Assembly: GCA_016872775.1 (NCBI GenBank)
Contig: VGZA01000030.1
Coordinates: 1 to 64,000 of the forward strand
Reading direction: 5' to 3'
Source of the DNA: Planctomycetota bacterium
Lineage (GTDB): Bacteria; Planctomycetota; Planctomycetia; Pirellulales; Pirellulaceae
DNA length: 64,000 bases
Below the pieces are notes generated by a model, which searched no databases, had not been told where the DNA came from, and worked only from the letters and a program-made list of their open reading frames with translations. This document shows, piece by piece, positions 43,486 through 52,659 of the stretch. The position numbers and the translations under genes were made by a program. Each line of letters starts with the position of its first letter. The stretch's first letter is position 1.

Positions 43486-43555
43486 GAGCCGAACCAACGA
43501 AGAGGAACCATGCAGGTGTTTCTCGCTGACTGCGGCATATTCGCAGGAATCGTCC

Positions 43556-43918
43556 CTAAGACAGTGTGCAAACTTTGGTTCGATAGTTGATCCGCAGATC
43601 AACCAACGAAAGCAAAGCGGTTCCAATCAGGGGCAAGCTCCCGCTGTTTTCGACAACCTGGACGGGTACGACCTGGTCCATCCAGTCGACAACGCAGTAG
43701 TAACATCTCAATCGTGCGGTTGATCCATCCGCTAAGACTGCATCTGTGTAAGCGAGGACTTCAAGACACAATCTTTCGATTTCCGTCCTCGGCATGACGA
43801 GATGTCCATCGAATGCAGTATCAATCCACGCACGAATGTTCTTACGCGGCGCTTTCGCGTGATTGGCTACGTGGACTTCAACTATCGCTCGATATTCTTC
43901 GTCGACCCATGCTTTCAC
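43556..43918 (-). CDS. Retropepsin-like aspartic protease (clan AA)
   Basis: The 120-residue protein has the single-lobe fold of retroviral-type aspartyl proteases: AWIDTAFDGHLVMPRTEIER with the catalytic DTAF(D)G motif at about 32-37 and, near the end, PLIGTALLSLVDLRINY, the hydrophobic-hydrophobic-Gly element. It would work as a dimer. The usual D-(S/T)-G reads DTA. Its start overlaps the stop of the upstream gene by 4 bases, so the pair is coupled. Pairs like this are common in bacterial accessory DNA, with unknown purpose. Confidence 0.75.
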   Translation of the reverse strand: MKAWVDEEYRAIVEVHVANHAKAPRKNIRAWIDTAFDGHLVMPRTEIERLCLEVLAYTDAVLADGSTARLRCYYCVVDWMDQVVPVQVVENSGSLPLIGTALLSLVDLRINYRTKVCTLS

Positions 43919-44193
43919 GCTGACGCTGCTCCGATATGGAATGCAGCATCATGGCCAATACGAATCACAAATGGAATATAGGCTGGCTCCGACTCACGAG
44001 CTGCCATCGCCGCTTCCAGAAACGTCGGTCGCACGTAGTGGCCACGCGTTTCGCTTACGATTGCAACATACTGCCCTACGAAATCACGTTCTAACGACTC
44101 CTTCAGCTCCGCATTGTAAATCGATCTTGCATCGTCGGCTGTATTTGGCATGTACACACCCACTCGATTGAGGAGAGAATCGATCTGCTGCAA
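43915..44193 (-). CDS. Small partner protein of the aspartic protease
   Basis: The 92-residue protein is not recognised. It has an N-terminal helical region, the segment ERDFVGQYVAIVSETRGHYV that could be a small beta structure, and EAAMAARESEPAYIPFVIRI. It overlaps the protease gene (ATGA), so the two are expressed as a unit. The arrangement recalls antitoxin-toxin operons, but no toxin fold is seen in either. It could be the substrate or regulator of the protease. Confidence 0.6.
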   Translation of the reverse strand: MQQIDSLLNRVGVYMPNTADDARSIYNAELKESLERDFVGQYVAIVSETRGHYVRPTFLEAAMAARESEPAYIPFVIRIGHDAAFHIGAASA

Positions 44194-44390
44194 TTATGAA
44201 CGAACAAAACAATGCGTCCAAGCCCGACTTGAGCGTTTTTCTGAGCTACGCTGATTTCGTTGCGGTCTCGGCCAAGGCAAGTGCAAGGCAAGCAGGGGGT
44301 ATTCAGATTACCGATGGGAAGCGAATCGTAAGATAACTGCGCACGACGCGAAGAAGTTGATGGGTTGTATCACCGTGGAGGTACTGCGGA

Positions 44391-45086
44391 ATGAAGGTCT
44401 TTTCCTTCCATCTAGCCAACTGTGGAATCATCACTGCGCTCGGCGCACTCGTTCGTCCGCCGACCTCGGATACAATACCGGGCCTGATGCACGCAGAATG
44501 CATGATCCCAATGACACTAGGCCGCCCCGTGGCTCTACCTTCGCGTTACCGGCCTCATCAAATCGCTGTCTTTGCCTGTTGGGATAGCGAAGGTGCCATT
44601 GATGAATTCCTCGACCGCTCCAAATTGGGAATGGAACTCGCCAAGGGATGGCACGTGCGAATGGAGTTTCTGCGTCGTTGGGGGAGCATATCCGAACTCA
44701 ATGCTCTGCTAACGGCAGAGGTCGACCACGACGAACGGTGTCCCGTAGTGGCCGTCACGTTGGCACGTCTAAAACTTTCGCAGGCGTTTCGTTTTGTTCG
44801 CTGGGGAAAGCCTGTGGAAGAACAGGTGCGTGACAATCCGGCGACAACGATTTCACTGGCCGCCATGCGACCGATGAGAACGTTGTCGACATTCAGCATC
44901 TGGAATACCCAGAAGGCGATGACGGATATGGTCAATGGACGCTTGGACGGACGGTTGGGGAATCGGCACGCGAAGGCGATGCAGGAACGCAACCGCAAAG
45001 ACTTCCATCACGAATTCACAACGCTTCGATTCCGACCGATCTCAGAGCACGGAATCTGGCAAGACAAGGACCGCTATCTGCCGTAA
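44391..45086 (+). CDS. CrtA-like (spheroidene monooxygenase-related) protein
   Basis: The 231-residue protein has the dimeric alpha/beta-barrel pattern of the spheroidene monooxygenase-like family: VFACWDSEGAIDEFLDRSKL, WHVRMEFLRRWGSI, AMRPMRTLSTFSIWNTQKAM and the closing RFRPISEHGIWQ. The named family member adds a keto group to carotenoids, but no carotenoid genes are nearby, so the role is likely broader. A GGAGGT site precedes the ATG at 44391. Confidence 0.75.
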   Translation: MKVFSFHLANCGIITALGALVRPPTSDTIPGLMHAECMIPMTLGRPVALPSRYRPHQIAVFACWDSEGAIDEFLDRSKLGMELAKGWHVRMEFLRRWGSISELNALLTAEVDHDERCPVVAVTLARLKLSQAFRFVRWGKPVEEQVRDNPATTISLAAMRPMRTLSTFSIWNTQKAMTDMVNGRLDGRLGNRHAKAMQERNRKDFHHEFTTLRFRPISEHGIWQDKDRYLP

Positions 45087-45130
45087 ACTGGCCAATCACC
45101 GCGACACGCCCAATCAAGGAGACAGCAGAT

Positions 45131-45482
45131 ATGATCCGTGGAATGCACGCAATGTTTTATTGCTCACAGCCCGACGAACTTCGCGCATTCATTCGCGACA
45201 AACTCGGATTCAAAGGCACTGACGTTGGCGGAGGATGGCTCATCTTTGACGCACCGGAGGCCGACCTTGGCGTTCATCCAACGGAGAACAGCGATTGCTC
45301 GTCCGGGACGCCCGACGTCTCGTTCTATTGTGACGACATTTCCCAGACCGTGGCGGAACTGACTGCTCGCGGCGTTGAATTCACGCAAGGCGTCGAGGAT
45401 CATGGATACGGGCTCGTCACAATTTTTTCAAGTCCCGGGCGGATTCAAGGTTCAGCTCTACGAACCGAAGTACAAGAAATGA
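45131..45482 (+). pseudogene. VOC-family protein gene with a frameshift in a T-run
   Basis: The zero frame encodes a VOC protein (GMHAMFYCSQPDELRAFIRD to VEDHGYGLVTIF). At a run of six Ts (45423-45428) the family's last strand moves into the +1 frame, where FQVPGGFKVQLYEPKYKK and a stop at 45482 follow. Read straight on, the frame continues to 45616 without similarity. Removing one T restores a complete protein of about 117 residues. It could be a real mutation, a sequencing error or a slippage site. The ribosome site AAGGAG is good. Confidence 0.7.
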
Positions 45483-45672
45483 GCTTGCGGAATTTCTATG
45501 GCATGCCTGAGGCACACCAAGTTCCTTATGCAATTGCCGCTCTTGAAATAGGCTTTGGCTGCTTCTTCACCTGGAGCAGTATCTCGAACGAGCGGTTGAA
45601 CAGGGCGGCTACGTAGCCGGTAAGATGGCGACAATGGCATGCAGAATGGCATGCAGATCACTGCGAGACACC

Positions 45673-45945
45673 ATGACGCCACGACATCTCTGCCCAATCT
45701 GCGGTGGCCTTCGAGATGCTCCAGATGCGCATTGCAGCAAGTGCTTTTATCCGAATCACATCAGGCAATCCAATGACACCAACAATGCAGCAAAGTTGAG
45801 ACATTCACCTTTTCGGTTCCACACAATTACGATAATCGGTCTCCTTTTTCCTGTAATCGAGTTCCTTTACTACTTCTGGGTCAACATCCGATCGGACAAA
45901 CCTGATGCGATCAAGGAATACGAGGACCGATTCTGGAACGACTAG
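45673..45945 (+). CDS. Small zinc-ribbon membrane protein
   Basis: From ATG 45673 the 90-residue protein has a zinc ribbon (CPICGG...CSKC) in its first 30 residues and one hydrophobic segment (ITIIGLLFPVIEFLYYFWV, about 51-69), then a short acidic tail. An in-frame start at 45625 would add 16 residues of unlikely sequence. No named family is recognised. It is preceded by the frameshifted VOC gene. Confidence 0.5.
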   Translation: MTPRHLCPICGGLRDAPDAHCSKCFYPNHIRQSNDTNNAAKLRHSPFRFHTITIIGLLFPVIEFLYYFWVNIRSDKPDAIKEYEDRFWND

Positions 45946-46149
45946 GATCGGTCCGCGTTCACCAATCAACGGCGCAGCCCGACACAACATGAAAGCCACA
46001 AGCTGTGAGTATGACCTCTGTGGACTCTGTGACCTCTGTGGTTTTTTCTGCATCGCTGAACCAGGCGTTGCACGCGAGCGGGTGGCAGTATCGAATTTGA
46101 AATCACAGTCACGCGCGGCCGCGCGTGAACTTGATCGCTATTGCCCAAA

Positions 46150-46554
46150 ATGAAGCCTCCACGAAGTCTCAAAATAACCGACATTCAGATTGGTACTGGT
46201 CGCAAAGTCGTGCCTGGCGATGTCGCGGTATGTCGTTGTCGCTGCACTCGCTCTAAAGACGATCTGGTCTTTGCATCGCCTGATCAAGAACCGTATACGA
46301 TCCGCGTTGGTGCTCGTGACTGTTGCGTCGGTATCGAATATGGACTGATTGGAATGCAGCTGGGAGGAAGACGAATTGTTCAGGTCCCTCCGAATTTGAC
46401 TTATGTCGAACGCAAGATCTACCGCGACCTCCCTGAAGACGCGATGCTGATTTACGAACTTGAATTGCTTGATCTGCCAGCAAAGTGGGATGCCGAAATG
46501 GAGCATCGACTGGCGTCAAACGCGGGCGAATGCAACGACGATCCGGTCGCTTAG
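46150..46554 (+). CDS. FKBP-type peptidyl-prolyl isomerase-like protein
   Basis: The 134-residue protein follows the FKBP pattern: ITDIQIGTGRKVVPGDVAVC at the start, GIEYGLIGMQLGGRRIVQVP in the middle and MLIYELELLDL at the end, with PPNLTY in the loop where active FKBPs have PxxxAYG. Some ligand-pocket aromatic residues are absent, so isomerase activity may be weak. It is cytoplasmic, with no signal peptide. A single gene in an accessory region. Confidence 0.75.
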   Translation: MKPPRSLKITDIQIGTGRKVVPGDVAVCRCRCTRSKDDLVFASPDQEPYTIRVGARDCCVGIEYGLIGMQLGGRRIVQVPPNLTYVERKIYRDLPEDAMLIYELELLDLPAKWDAEMEHRLASNAGECNDDPVA

Positions 46555-46620
46555 AGACGGCAATGCAATTTAAGGCGCGCGAGGTGCGGGTCGCGCGTGT
46601 CCTGCCGTCAATTTCGACCA

Positions 46621-46905
46621 GTGGGGGCTGGAAGCCTCAGACACTTTACAGCGGGGGCTGGAAGCCCCCGCCACGTCGCATCGGGGGCTGGGAGCGCCAG
46701 ACACGTCGCACAGTGGGGACTGGAGGCGACACGTTGCGACGGGGGCTGGAAGCCCCCGCCACGACGTTGCACAACGGGGGCTGGAAGCGCCCGCCACGAC
46801 GTTGCACAACGGGGGCTGGAAGCGCCCGCCACGACGTTGCACAACGGGGGCTGGAAGCGCCCGCCACGACGCACATTGGGGGCTGGAAGCGCCCGTCGCC
46901 TGGAA
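46621..46905. repeat. Nine-unit array of GGGGGCTGGAAGC hairpins
   Basis: The word GGGGGCTGG(A) or a variant starts at 46623, 46653, 46683, 46714, 46741, 46776, 46811, 46846 and 46878. Spacing is 30, 30, 31 and 27, then 35, 35, 35 and 32. The last units share the spacer GCCACGACGTTGCACAAC. Units such as GGGGGCT-GGA-AGCCCCC fold into short hairpins; others carry a base change (AGCGCCC). The frames through it give only repetitive peptides and are not genes. The pattern shows local duplication after older, more divergent units. Confidence 0.8.
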
Positions 46906-47055
46906 GCCTTTGCCCTGTTCGCCGAGAATTGCCAGCGGTCGAGGGGCGGGTTAAGATGGGGCGATGCGGACTTGCGCCGCATCCCGCCGTCCTGCAATCG
47001 TTTTGCGATCTGATTTACCTGCGAGTTTGTTCCCACCTACCTTTCGGCAACCCAG

Positions 47056-49314
47056 ATGGCCTGCTCCTCCCAATCTGCATTCGTAAAAGACGCTTGTTCC
47101 AGAAGCTGGAGGCGGCGGGTTGCGCCTGTATTGGCCGCGGTGCTGATGGCGTTGGTTCCATCGATCACCATGGCGGGCGAACTAGCGATTGGTTTCGAGT
47201 TGGACGTGATGCCGATTCTGACAGCGCGCGGTTGTAATCAAGGGGCCTGTCACGGGAAGTCCAAAGGGCAGAACGGATTCCGACTATCGCTGCTGGGATT
47301 CGACGCCGATTTCGACCATGCGTCGCTGACGCAGCATGCGCGAGGACGCCGCGTGTTCGTGGCCGCGCCGGAGCGCAGCCTTTTGTTGCAGAAGGCAGGC
47401 GGGCTGGTCCCCCACGGTGGCGGTGTACGAATTGAGGCGGGCAGCGACGATTATCGGGTCCTGGAACGGTGGATCGGCGAGGGGGCGACGCGGCGGCGGG
47501 ACGACGAGCCTACGCTGCAGTCGATCGCAATGACGCCCGGCATCCTGCAACTGCAACCGGCGGAGAGCCAGACGCTCCGTGTGATCGCCAGCTACTCGGA
47601 CGGGAGCACGCGCGACGTTACCGGCCGCACTTCGTACCAATCCAATGAGTCGGCGGTAGTGGGAGTCGATCGCGAGGGACGCATGACGGCCGGCCCGATC
47701 CCCGGCGAAGCGGCGATCATGGGCCGTTACATGAACTTGATCGCGATCTGCCATGTCTCGATTCCGATTCCCGGCATCGTGCCGCCGGAGACGTACGCGT
47801 CATTGCCGCGTCGGAATTTCATCGACGATCACATCTGGCGGAAACTGGCTTCCCTGGGAATTACTCCCTCGGAACCGTGTGATGATTCGCGGTTCCTGCG
47901 CCGCGTCACCCTCGACTTGATCGGCCGGCTGCCGACCCCCGAGGAACTCCGCGCGTTCCTGGCCGATTCCGATCCTCGCAAGCGCGAGTCATCGATCGAC
48001 CGCTTGCTGGAGCGTCCCGAGTACGCGGACCATTGGGCCAACAAGTGGGCCGACCTGTTGCGTCCCAATCCGTATCGCGTCGGGATCAAAGCGGTGTTGA
48101 ACTACGATCACTGGATTCGCCAGAATTTCCGCGACAATAAACCGTACGATCAATTTGTGCGGGAGTTGGTCACAGCGACCGGAAGCACCTGGCATAACGG
48201 CGCGACAACGCTGTTCCGGGATCGCCGCGAGCCGGACGAACTGGCCACGCTGGTCAGCCAGCTTTTTCTTGGGATTCGACTGGAATGCGCGAAGTGCCAT
48301 CACCACCCATTCGAAAAATGGGGGCAGGATAACTTCTACAGCTTTGCGGCGTACTTCGCGCGCATCGGCCGCAAAGGCACGGGACTATCGCCCCCGATCT
48401 CGGGCGGTGAGGAGATGGTGCTGAACGCCAAGGCAGGTTCCGTACGCCACCCTACAACACAAGCCGAAATGCCGCCGCGACCACTCTTTCCACTTGCGGA
48501 AGGCGGATCGACGGCCGATCCGGCCATCGATCCCAATCGGGATCTGCGACGGCAATTGGCCGACTGGATGACCGACGCGCGGAACCCGTATTTTGCTCAG
48601 GTGATCGTCAATCGTGTCTGGGCGGAATTGATGGGGCGCGGCATTGTGGAACCGGTGGATGATCTGCGGGCGACCAATCCGCCAAGCAACCCCGCGTTAC
48701 TCGAAGCGCTGGCCGCCGACTTTCGGGACCACCGCTACGATCTGAAACATCTGCTTCGCACGATTACCGGTTCGCACGCGTATGGTTTGAGTTCGACTCC
48801 CAACGATCGCAACAAAGCCGACGTGCGGAATTACTCGCGGCATTATCGCGTACGGCTACGCGCCGAAGTCCTTGCGGAAGCGGTCGCGGACATCACCGGC
48901 GTCCGCGAATCGTACGCCGCGATGCCGTCGGGCTCCCGCGCTAACGAGATCTGGACGCACCGCATCCAATCGGTGATTCTCGACACGTTCGGGCGTCCCA
49001 ACCCCAATCAAGACCCGCCGTGCGAACGGCAAAGCGACGCCACAATGACGCAGACCCTGCACTTGATGAACGCTCCGCAGATTCATCAACGCGTGATTGC
49101 GGACGACGGCCGCGCCGCGCAGCTCGGAGCCAGCGACAAGAGTCCGACGGAAGTGGTCGAGCAACTTTACCTATCGATTTACGGACGGCTTCCCGACCCT
49201 GAGGAACTGGCATTCGGCCAACGCCTGTTTCAGGAAACACCGAACCGCCGCCATGCCGTCGAGGATCTGATGTGGGCGTTGTTGAACACACCCGAGTTCC
49301 TGTTCAAGGACTAA
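47056..49314 (+). CDS. DUF1549/DUF1553 secreted protein with Ig-like (BIG2) domain
   Basis: The 752-residue protein has a signal peptide (VAPVLAAVLMALVPSITMAG) and a cytochrome-like region without a complete CxxCH (CNQGACHGKSKGQNG, which does contain CHGK). A BIG2-like domain lies at about 145-240 (LRVIASYSDGSTRDVTGRTS). DUF1549 follows at about 255-430 (RRVTLDLIGRLPTPEELRAF, ECAKCHHHPFEKWGQDNFYS with CAKCH), and DUF1553 at about 490-750. It is the first gene of a run of secreted proteins. The usual DUF1501 neighbour is replaced by a PPC protein. Confidence 0.88.
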   Translation: MACSSQSAFVKDACSRSWRRRVAPVLAAVLMALVPSITMAGELAIGFELDVMPILTARGCNQGACHGKSKGQNGFRLSLLGFDADFDHASLTQHARGRRVFVAAPERSLLLQKAGGLVPHGGGVRIEAGSDDYRVLERWIGEGATRRRDDEPTLQSIAMTPGILQLQPAESQTLRVIASYSDGSTRDVTGRTSYQSNESAVVGVDREGRMTAGPIPGEAAIMGRYMNLIAICHVSIPIPGIVPPETYASLPRRNFIDDHIWRKLASLGITPSEPCDDSRFLRRVTLDLIGRLPTPEELRAFLADSDPRKRESSIDRLLERPEYADHWANKWADLLRPNPYRVGIKAVLNYDHWIRQNFRDNKPYDQFVRELVTATGSTWHNGATTLFRDRREPDELATLVSQLFLGIRLECAKCHHHPFEKWGQDNFYSFAAYFARIGRKGTGLSPPISGGEEMVLNAKAGSVRHPTTQAEMPPRPLFPLAEGGSTADPAIDPNRDLRRQLADWMTDARNPYFAQVIVNRVWAELMGRGIVEPVDDLRATNPPSNPALLEALAADFRDHRYDLKHLLRTITGSHAYGLSSTPNDRNKADVRNYSRHYRVRLRAEVLAEAVADITGVRESYAAMPSGSRANEIWTHRIQSVILDTFGRPNPNQDPPCERQSDATMTQTLHLMNAPQIHQRVIADDGRAAQLGASDKSPTEVVEQLYLSIYGRLPDPEELAFGQRLFQETPNRRHAVEDLMWALLNTPEFLFKD

Positions 49315-49319
49315 TCGTC

Positions 49320-51005
49320 GTGCCGCAAAAGCGCCTGGTTGCGTCGGTTGCCGCGTTCATGATCTGGGGCGGGTTCGTCCTGCCGGCATCGAGCGCCGTC
49401 GCCGCAGCTCCTAAGCTGACGCAGCTGTTTCCGGCGGGTGTCGCCCGAGGCGCCACGGCGACTGTCCATGCCGCGGGCGAGTTTTCCCAATGGCCACCAC
49501 AGGTCTGGTATTCGTCACCCGGTTTGACGTTCGCGGCGGAAACGGAAAAAGGCAAATGGAAAGTTTCGGCGGCACCCGAGGCGCCGATCGGAACGGCCTG
49601 GATACGGTTTTACGACGCCGAAGGTGCGACCGGACTGCGCCCGTTTCTGGTGGGGCTGCTGCCCGAGGTCGAGGAACAGGAGCCGAATGACACGCCGAAG
49701 CAACTGGTCGCCATTTCGCTGCCGGTCACGATCAATGGGAAGCTGGTGAAAGGCGGCGACGTGGACGGATACCTGGTCGAGCTGAAAGCGGGGCAGACGC
49801 TGGTCGCCGCGGTGCAAGCCAACATCGGACTCGGCTCGCCGATGGACGGCGTCCTGCAATTGGCGCGTCGCAATGATCGGGGTGAACTATACGTCGTGCA
49901 GCAGTCGGAAGACAATTGGGGACTCGACCCGCGCCTCGTCTACACTGTTCCCCAGGACGGCGTCTATGCGGTACGGCTGTTCGCCTTTCCCGCCGGAACC
50001 GACGCCAACGTTGGCTTCGCCGGCGCGGACAGCTTCGTTTATCGACTGAGCATGACCGTGGGCGAGTATATCGATTACCCCTGGCCGTTGGCGGCGACTC
50101 GCGGGGCCGCAGCTGCCGTGCAACTGATCGGCTGGAATCTAGCCGCGGAGCACCGTGACACCGGCCTGGAACGGCTGGTATCCAATCCGATCGAACCGAC
50201 AACGGTCTTCTCCGTTGTACCAGCTCGGATTAGTTTGCCAGCGCCCTCGCTGGTGCAGGAAATTGGGGTTGTCGATTCGCCGGTGATGATTCTGGCGGAG
50301 GAACAGGAAAAGGAGCGGAACGAGTCGGCGTTGGGCTTGCCGTTGGTTGCCTGCGGCAGAATCAAGAATCCGGGTGACACCGATTCGATTCGATTTCTGG
50401 CAACCAAAGGAAAGGCGGTACGCTGGCGACTCGATTCGGCGGTGCTAGGATTCCCCCTGGACGGTCATCTCAGTATTTACGATCCGCAGGGAAAACTGTT
50501 GGCGGAGAATGATGACAGTGCCGCGGGACGCGACCCCGAACTGACGTTCTCGCCGACCGAAGACGGGACCTTGCTGGTCAAGGTCGGCGATGTCTTTGAA
50601 CATGGAGGACCGCGCCACGCCTACCGGCTGGTCGGTTATGAAGTTCAGCCCGACTTCGTTCTCACCGTTCCGTCCGACGCGATTTCGGTTGCTCCGGGGC
50701 AATCCACCGAACTGGTGGTAACGGTCGAGCGGCGCGACGGCTTTAACCAACCGATTGAAATGCGCTGTGAGGGCCTGCCGGCGGGTGTCACCGCCGCGGC
50801 AGCGGTTTCTCAGCCCGAGGGAGACTCGGCCAAAACCGTGAAAATCGTCATCCAGGCGGAGGCAACAACCGCGGCGGGTGCCGCACCGCTTGTTCCGTTC
50901 CGACTGACCGGGACGGGAGGCGAGCCATCCCGAACGCGCAAAGCGGAATTCGTCATGTCCAATCCGTCGTATCGGAACGCGGATCTTTGGCTGACCATCA
51001 AATAG
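49320..51005 (+). CDS. Secreted PPC-domain protein (about 561 aa)
   Basis: A GTG at 49320, just after the previous stop, gives a good signal peptide (RLVASVAAFMIWGGFVLPAS); the frame from 49272 overlaps the previous gene. The body has beta-sandwich pre-peptidase C-terminal (PPC) modules: EQEPNDTPKQL...GDVDGYLVELKAGQTLVAAV and CGRIKNPGDTDSIRFLATKG...DGHLSIYDPQGKLLAENDDS. An Ig-like tail follows (VPSDAISVAPGQSTELVVTV). No catalytic domain is seen. It is probably a cell-surface adhesive or structural protein. Confidence 0.8.
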   Translation: MPQKRLVASVAAFMIWGGFVLPASSAVAAAPKLTQLFPAGVARGATATVHAAGEFSQWPPQVWYSSPGLTFAAETEKGKWKVSAAPEAPIGTAWIRFYDAEGATGLRPFLVGLLPEVEEQEPNDTPKQLVAISLPVTINGKLVKGGDVDGYLVELKAGQTLVAAVQANIGLGSPMDGVLQLARRNDRGELYVVQQSEDNWGLDPRLVYTVPQDGVYAVRLFAFPAGTDANVGFAGADSFVYRLSMTVGEYIDYPWPLAATRGAAAAVQLIGWNLAAEHRDTGLERLVSNPIEPTTVFSVVPARISLPAPSLVQEIGVVDSPVMILAEEQEKERNESALGLPLVACGRIKNPGDTDSIRFLATKGKAVRWRLDSAVLGFPLDGHLSIYDPQGKLLAENDDSAAGRDPELTFSPTEDGTLLVKVGDVFEHGGPRHAYRLVGYEVQPDFVLTVPSDAISVAPGQSTELVVTVERRDGFNQPIEMRCEGLPAGVTAAAAVSQPEGDSAKTVKIVIQAEATTAAGAAPLVPFRLTGTGGEPSRTRKAEFVMSNPSYRNADLWLTIK

Positions 51006-51138
51006 AGTGGGAGGTTGCGCCGGGGGCCAAATTGAAACGGAACGTCGCCTGCCGTACACTATGTCGTGTCTGAATCCGGCAACCCGCCCCACCGACCAGG
51101 CGGCTCGAATCCAATCCAGCAAATCCAGGAGTCTCGTG

Positions 51139-51762
51139 ATGCGTAAGCTACTGATGTTCGTCTTTTTGTTCCCATTCTGCGGTATCTCGTCCTCGGCATA
51201 CGAACCGGCCAAGGATGGTGACGGCTGGGTAACGATCTTCGACGGAAAGTCGCTCGATGGCTGGAAGATCAATGAAAGCAAGGACAGTTGGAAGCTCGCC
51301 GAAGGCATGCTTACGGCGAAGGGGCCGCGCAGCCACGTCTTTTATGTCGGCGATGAGAAACCGTTTGTCAATTTTGAATTTAAGGCCGAAGTGATGACTC
51401 GCCCGGGGAGCAATGGCGGGATCTTCTTCCACACCAAATATCAGGCCGACGGCTGGCCGTCGGTCGGCCACGAATCCCAAGTCAACATTACGCAAGGGGA
51501 CCCGCAGAAAACGGGCGGAATCTACAATGTCGCCAAGGTCCTTGAGGCTCCTGCCAAAGACAACGAATGGTGGACGCAGCATATCCTCGTTATCGGCCGG
51601 CATGTGATCGTGAAGATCAACGACAAAGTGGTCGTCGACTATACCGAGCCGGACAAGGTCGAGGGCACCCGCAAGGTGGACAAAGGCACTTTCGCGCTGC
51701 AGGCCCACGATCCGAACAGTACCGTGCATTATCGGAATATTCGCGTTAAACGGCTGCCCTGA
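51139..51762 (+). CDS. DUF1080 (3-keto-disaccharide hydrolase-like) secreted protein
   Basis: The 207-residue protein has a signal peptide (LLMFVFLFPFCGISSSAYEP) and one DUF1080 domain of LamG-like beta-sandwich fold: WVTIFDGKSLDGWKINESKD, NGGIFFHTKY, WPSVGHESQVNITQGD and a closing VHYRNIRVKRL. The family includes 3-keto-glycoside hydrolases that act on oxidised sugars outside the cell. The start ATG 51139 follows AGGAGTCTCGTG. It sits among other exported proteins, in keeping with polysaccharide use. Confidence 0.88.
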   Translation: MRKLLMFVFLFPFCGISSSAYEPAKDGDGWVTIFDGKSLDGWKINESKDSWKLAEGMLTAKGPRSHVFYVGDEKPFVNFEFKAEVMTRPGSNGGIFFHTKYQADGWPSVGHESQVNITQGDPQKTGGIYNVAKVLEAPAKDNEWWTQHILVIGRHVIVKINDKVVVDYTEPDKVEGTRKVDKGTFALQAHDPNSTVHYRNIRVKRLP

Positions 51763-51882
51763 TCGGTGTACGGAAACGTTGTTGCTTGCATGCCCTGGGG
51801 TCGGCAACTACTATTAACGGTTCTGAAATCGTTACGGATTATCCGACGGCGGTTCGAGGTGCGGACATTGGGAGAGTTATTC

Positions 51883-52569
51883 ATGTCTCGGTTCATGTTG
51901 CGATTGGTGATGGGGTTGGCGATTGTCGCGTTCGGAAAACTAGCGGTGGGGCAGGACGCGATCATCAGCGAGTTGTACGGCAAGGGCATCCACGCCTATT
52001 TCGCTCGGGATTACGCCGAAGCCCATAAGCAATTCACCGCTTCGATCGAACAAGGGTCGAAAGATCCTCGCTGCTATTACTTCCGCGGAATCTGCCTGGC
52101 AAAGCTGGGGCGTCCGGAAGATGCCGCTGCGGACGTCAAGCAGGGTGCCGTGTTGGAACTGGGCAATACCGAACAGCTTCACGATGTGTCCAATTCCCTG
52201 CAGCGGATTCAGGGCTCGGACCGCATGATGATTGAGAAACAGCGCGCCGCGGTACGGCTCGAGGCCGCGCGCAAAGCTAAAGCGCTGCGCGATGCGATGT
52301 ACGAGCAATGGAAGCAGGACGAGGCTCGGGTGATCCGCCAGTCCCAGTCCAGCAAGGCGGGCGGCGCTTTGGCGAATCCGGCGGCCACCGGACCAATCAA
52401 GACCGTCGGACCGGCGGGCGGCGCGGCAAAGCCCGCACCCGGACAACCTGCGGCGCAAGCGCCCGCCAAGTCGATCGACGATGATCCGTTTGGCGAACCC
52501 GAGGAAAAGCCCGCGCCACCTGCCAAGACCGCTCCCGCCAAACCTGACGACGACGACCCGTTTAAATAG
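51883..52569 (+). CDS. Secreted TPR protein with proline/alanine-rich tail
   Basis: The 228-residue protein has a signal peptide (LRLVMGLAIVAFGKLAVGQD), two or three TPR helices (about 28-95; HAYFARDYAEAHKQFTASIE, CYYFRGICLAKLGRPEDAAA), a charged helix and a disordered Pro/Ala tail with two repeats of DDDPF. It probably binds another exported protein. The ORF could start earlier, but ATG 51883 begins the signal peptide. Confidence 0.75.
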   Translation: MSRFMLRLVMGLAIVAFGKLAVGQDAIISELYGKGIHAYFARDYAEAHKQFTASIEQGSKDPRCYYFRGICLAKLGRPEDAAADVKQGAVLELGNTEQLHDVSNSLQRIQGSDRMMIEKQRAAVRLEAARKAKALRDAMYEQWKQDEARVIRQSQSSKAGGALANPAATGPIKTVGPAGGAAKPAPGQPAAQAPAKSIDDDPFGEPEEKPAPPAKTAPAKPDDDDPFK

Positions 52570-52659
52570 TCGTTCCCGCTCCCCAATACGTTGGTAAGTC
52601 TCACCTTGGCCGTTGCCGACCCAGCAACGGCCTCGGTCGTTCCCTGGAGGCTGTTCGCC

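Noticed and set aside
44196-44336. 46-codon frame beginning with KPDLSVFLSYAD, reminiscent of a TIR-domain start
   Set aside because: The likeness covers about ten residues only and the rest does not continue a TIR fold; too short to support.
46621-46905. Possible CRISPR array
   Set aside because: Spacers are short and repeated rather than unique, repeats are degenerate hairpins, and there are no cas genes.
46485-47237. Long plus-strand frame across the hairpin array
   Set aside because: Its peptide (repeated GGWK and PPRR words) comes from the DNA repeats, and three frames are open there for the same reason.
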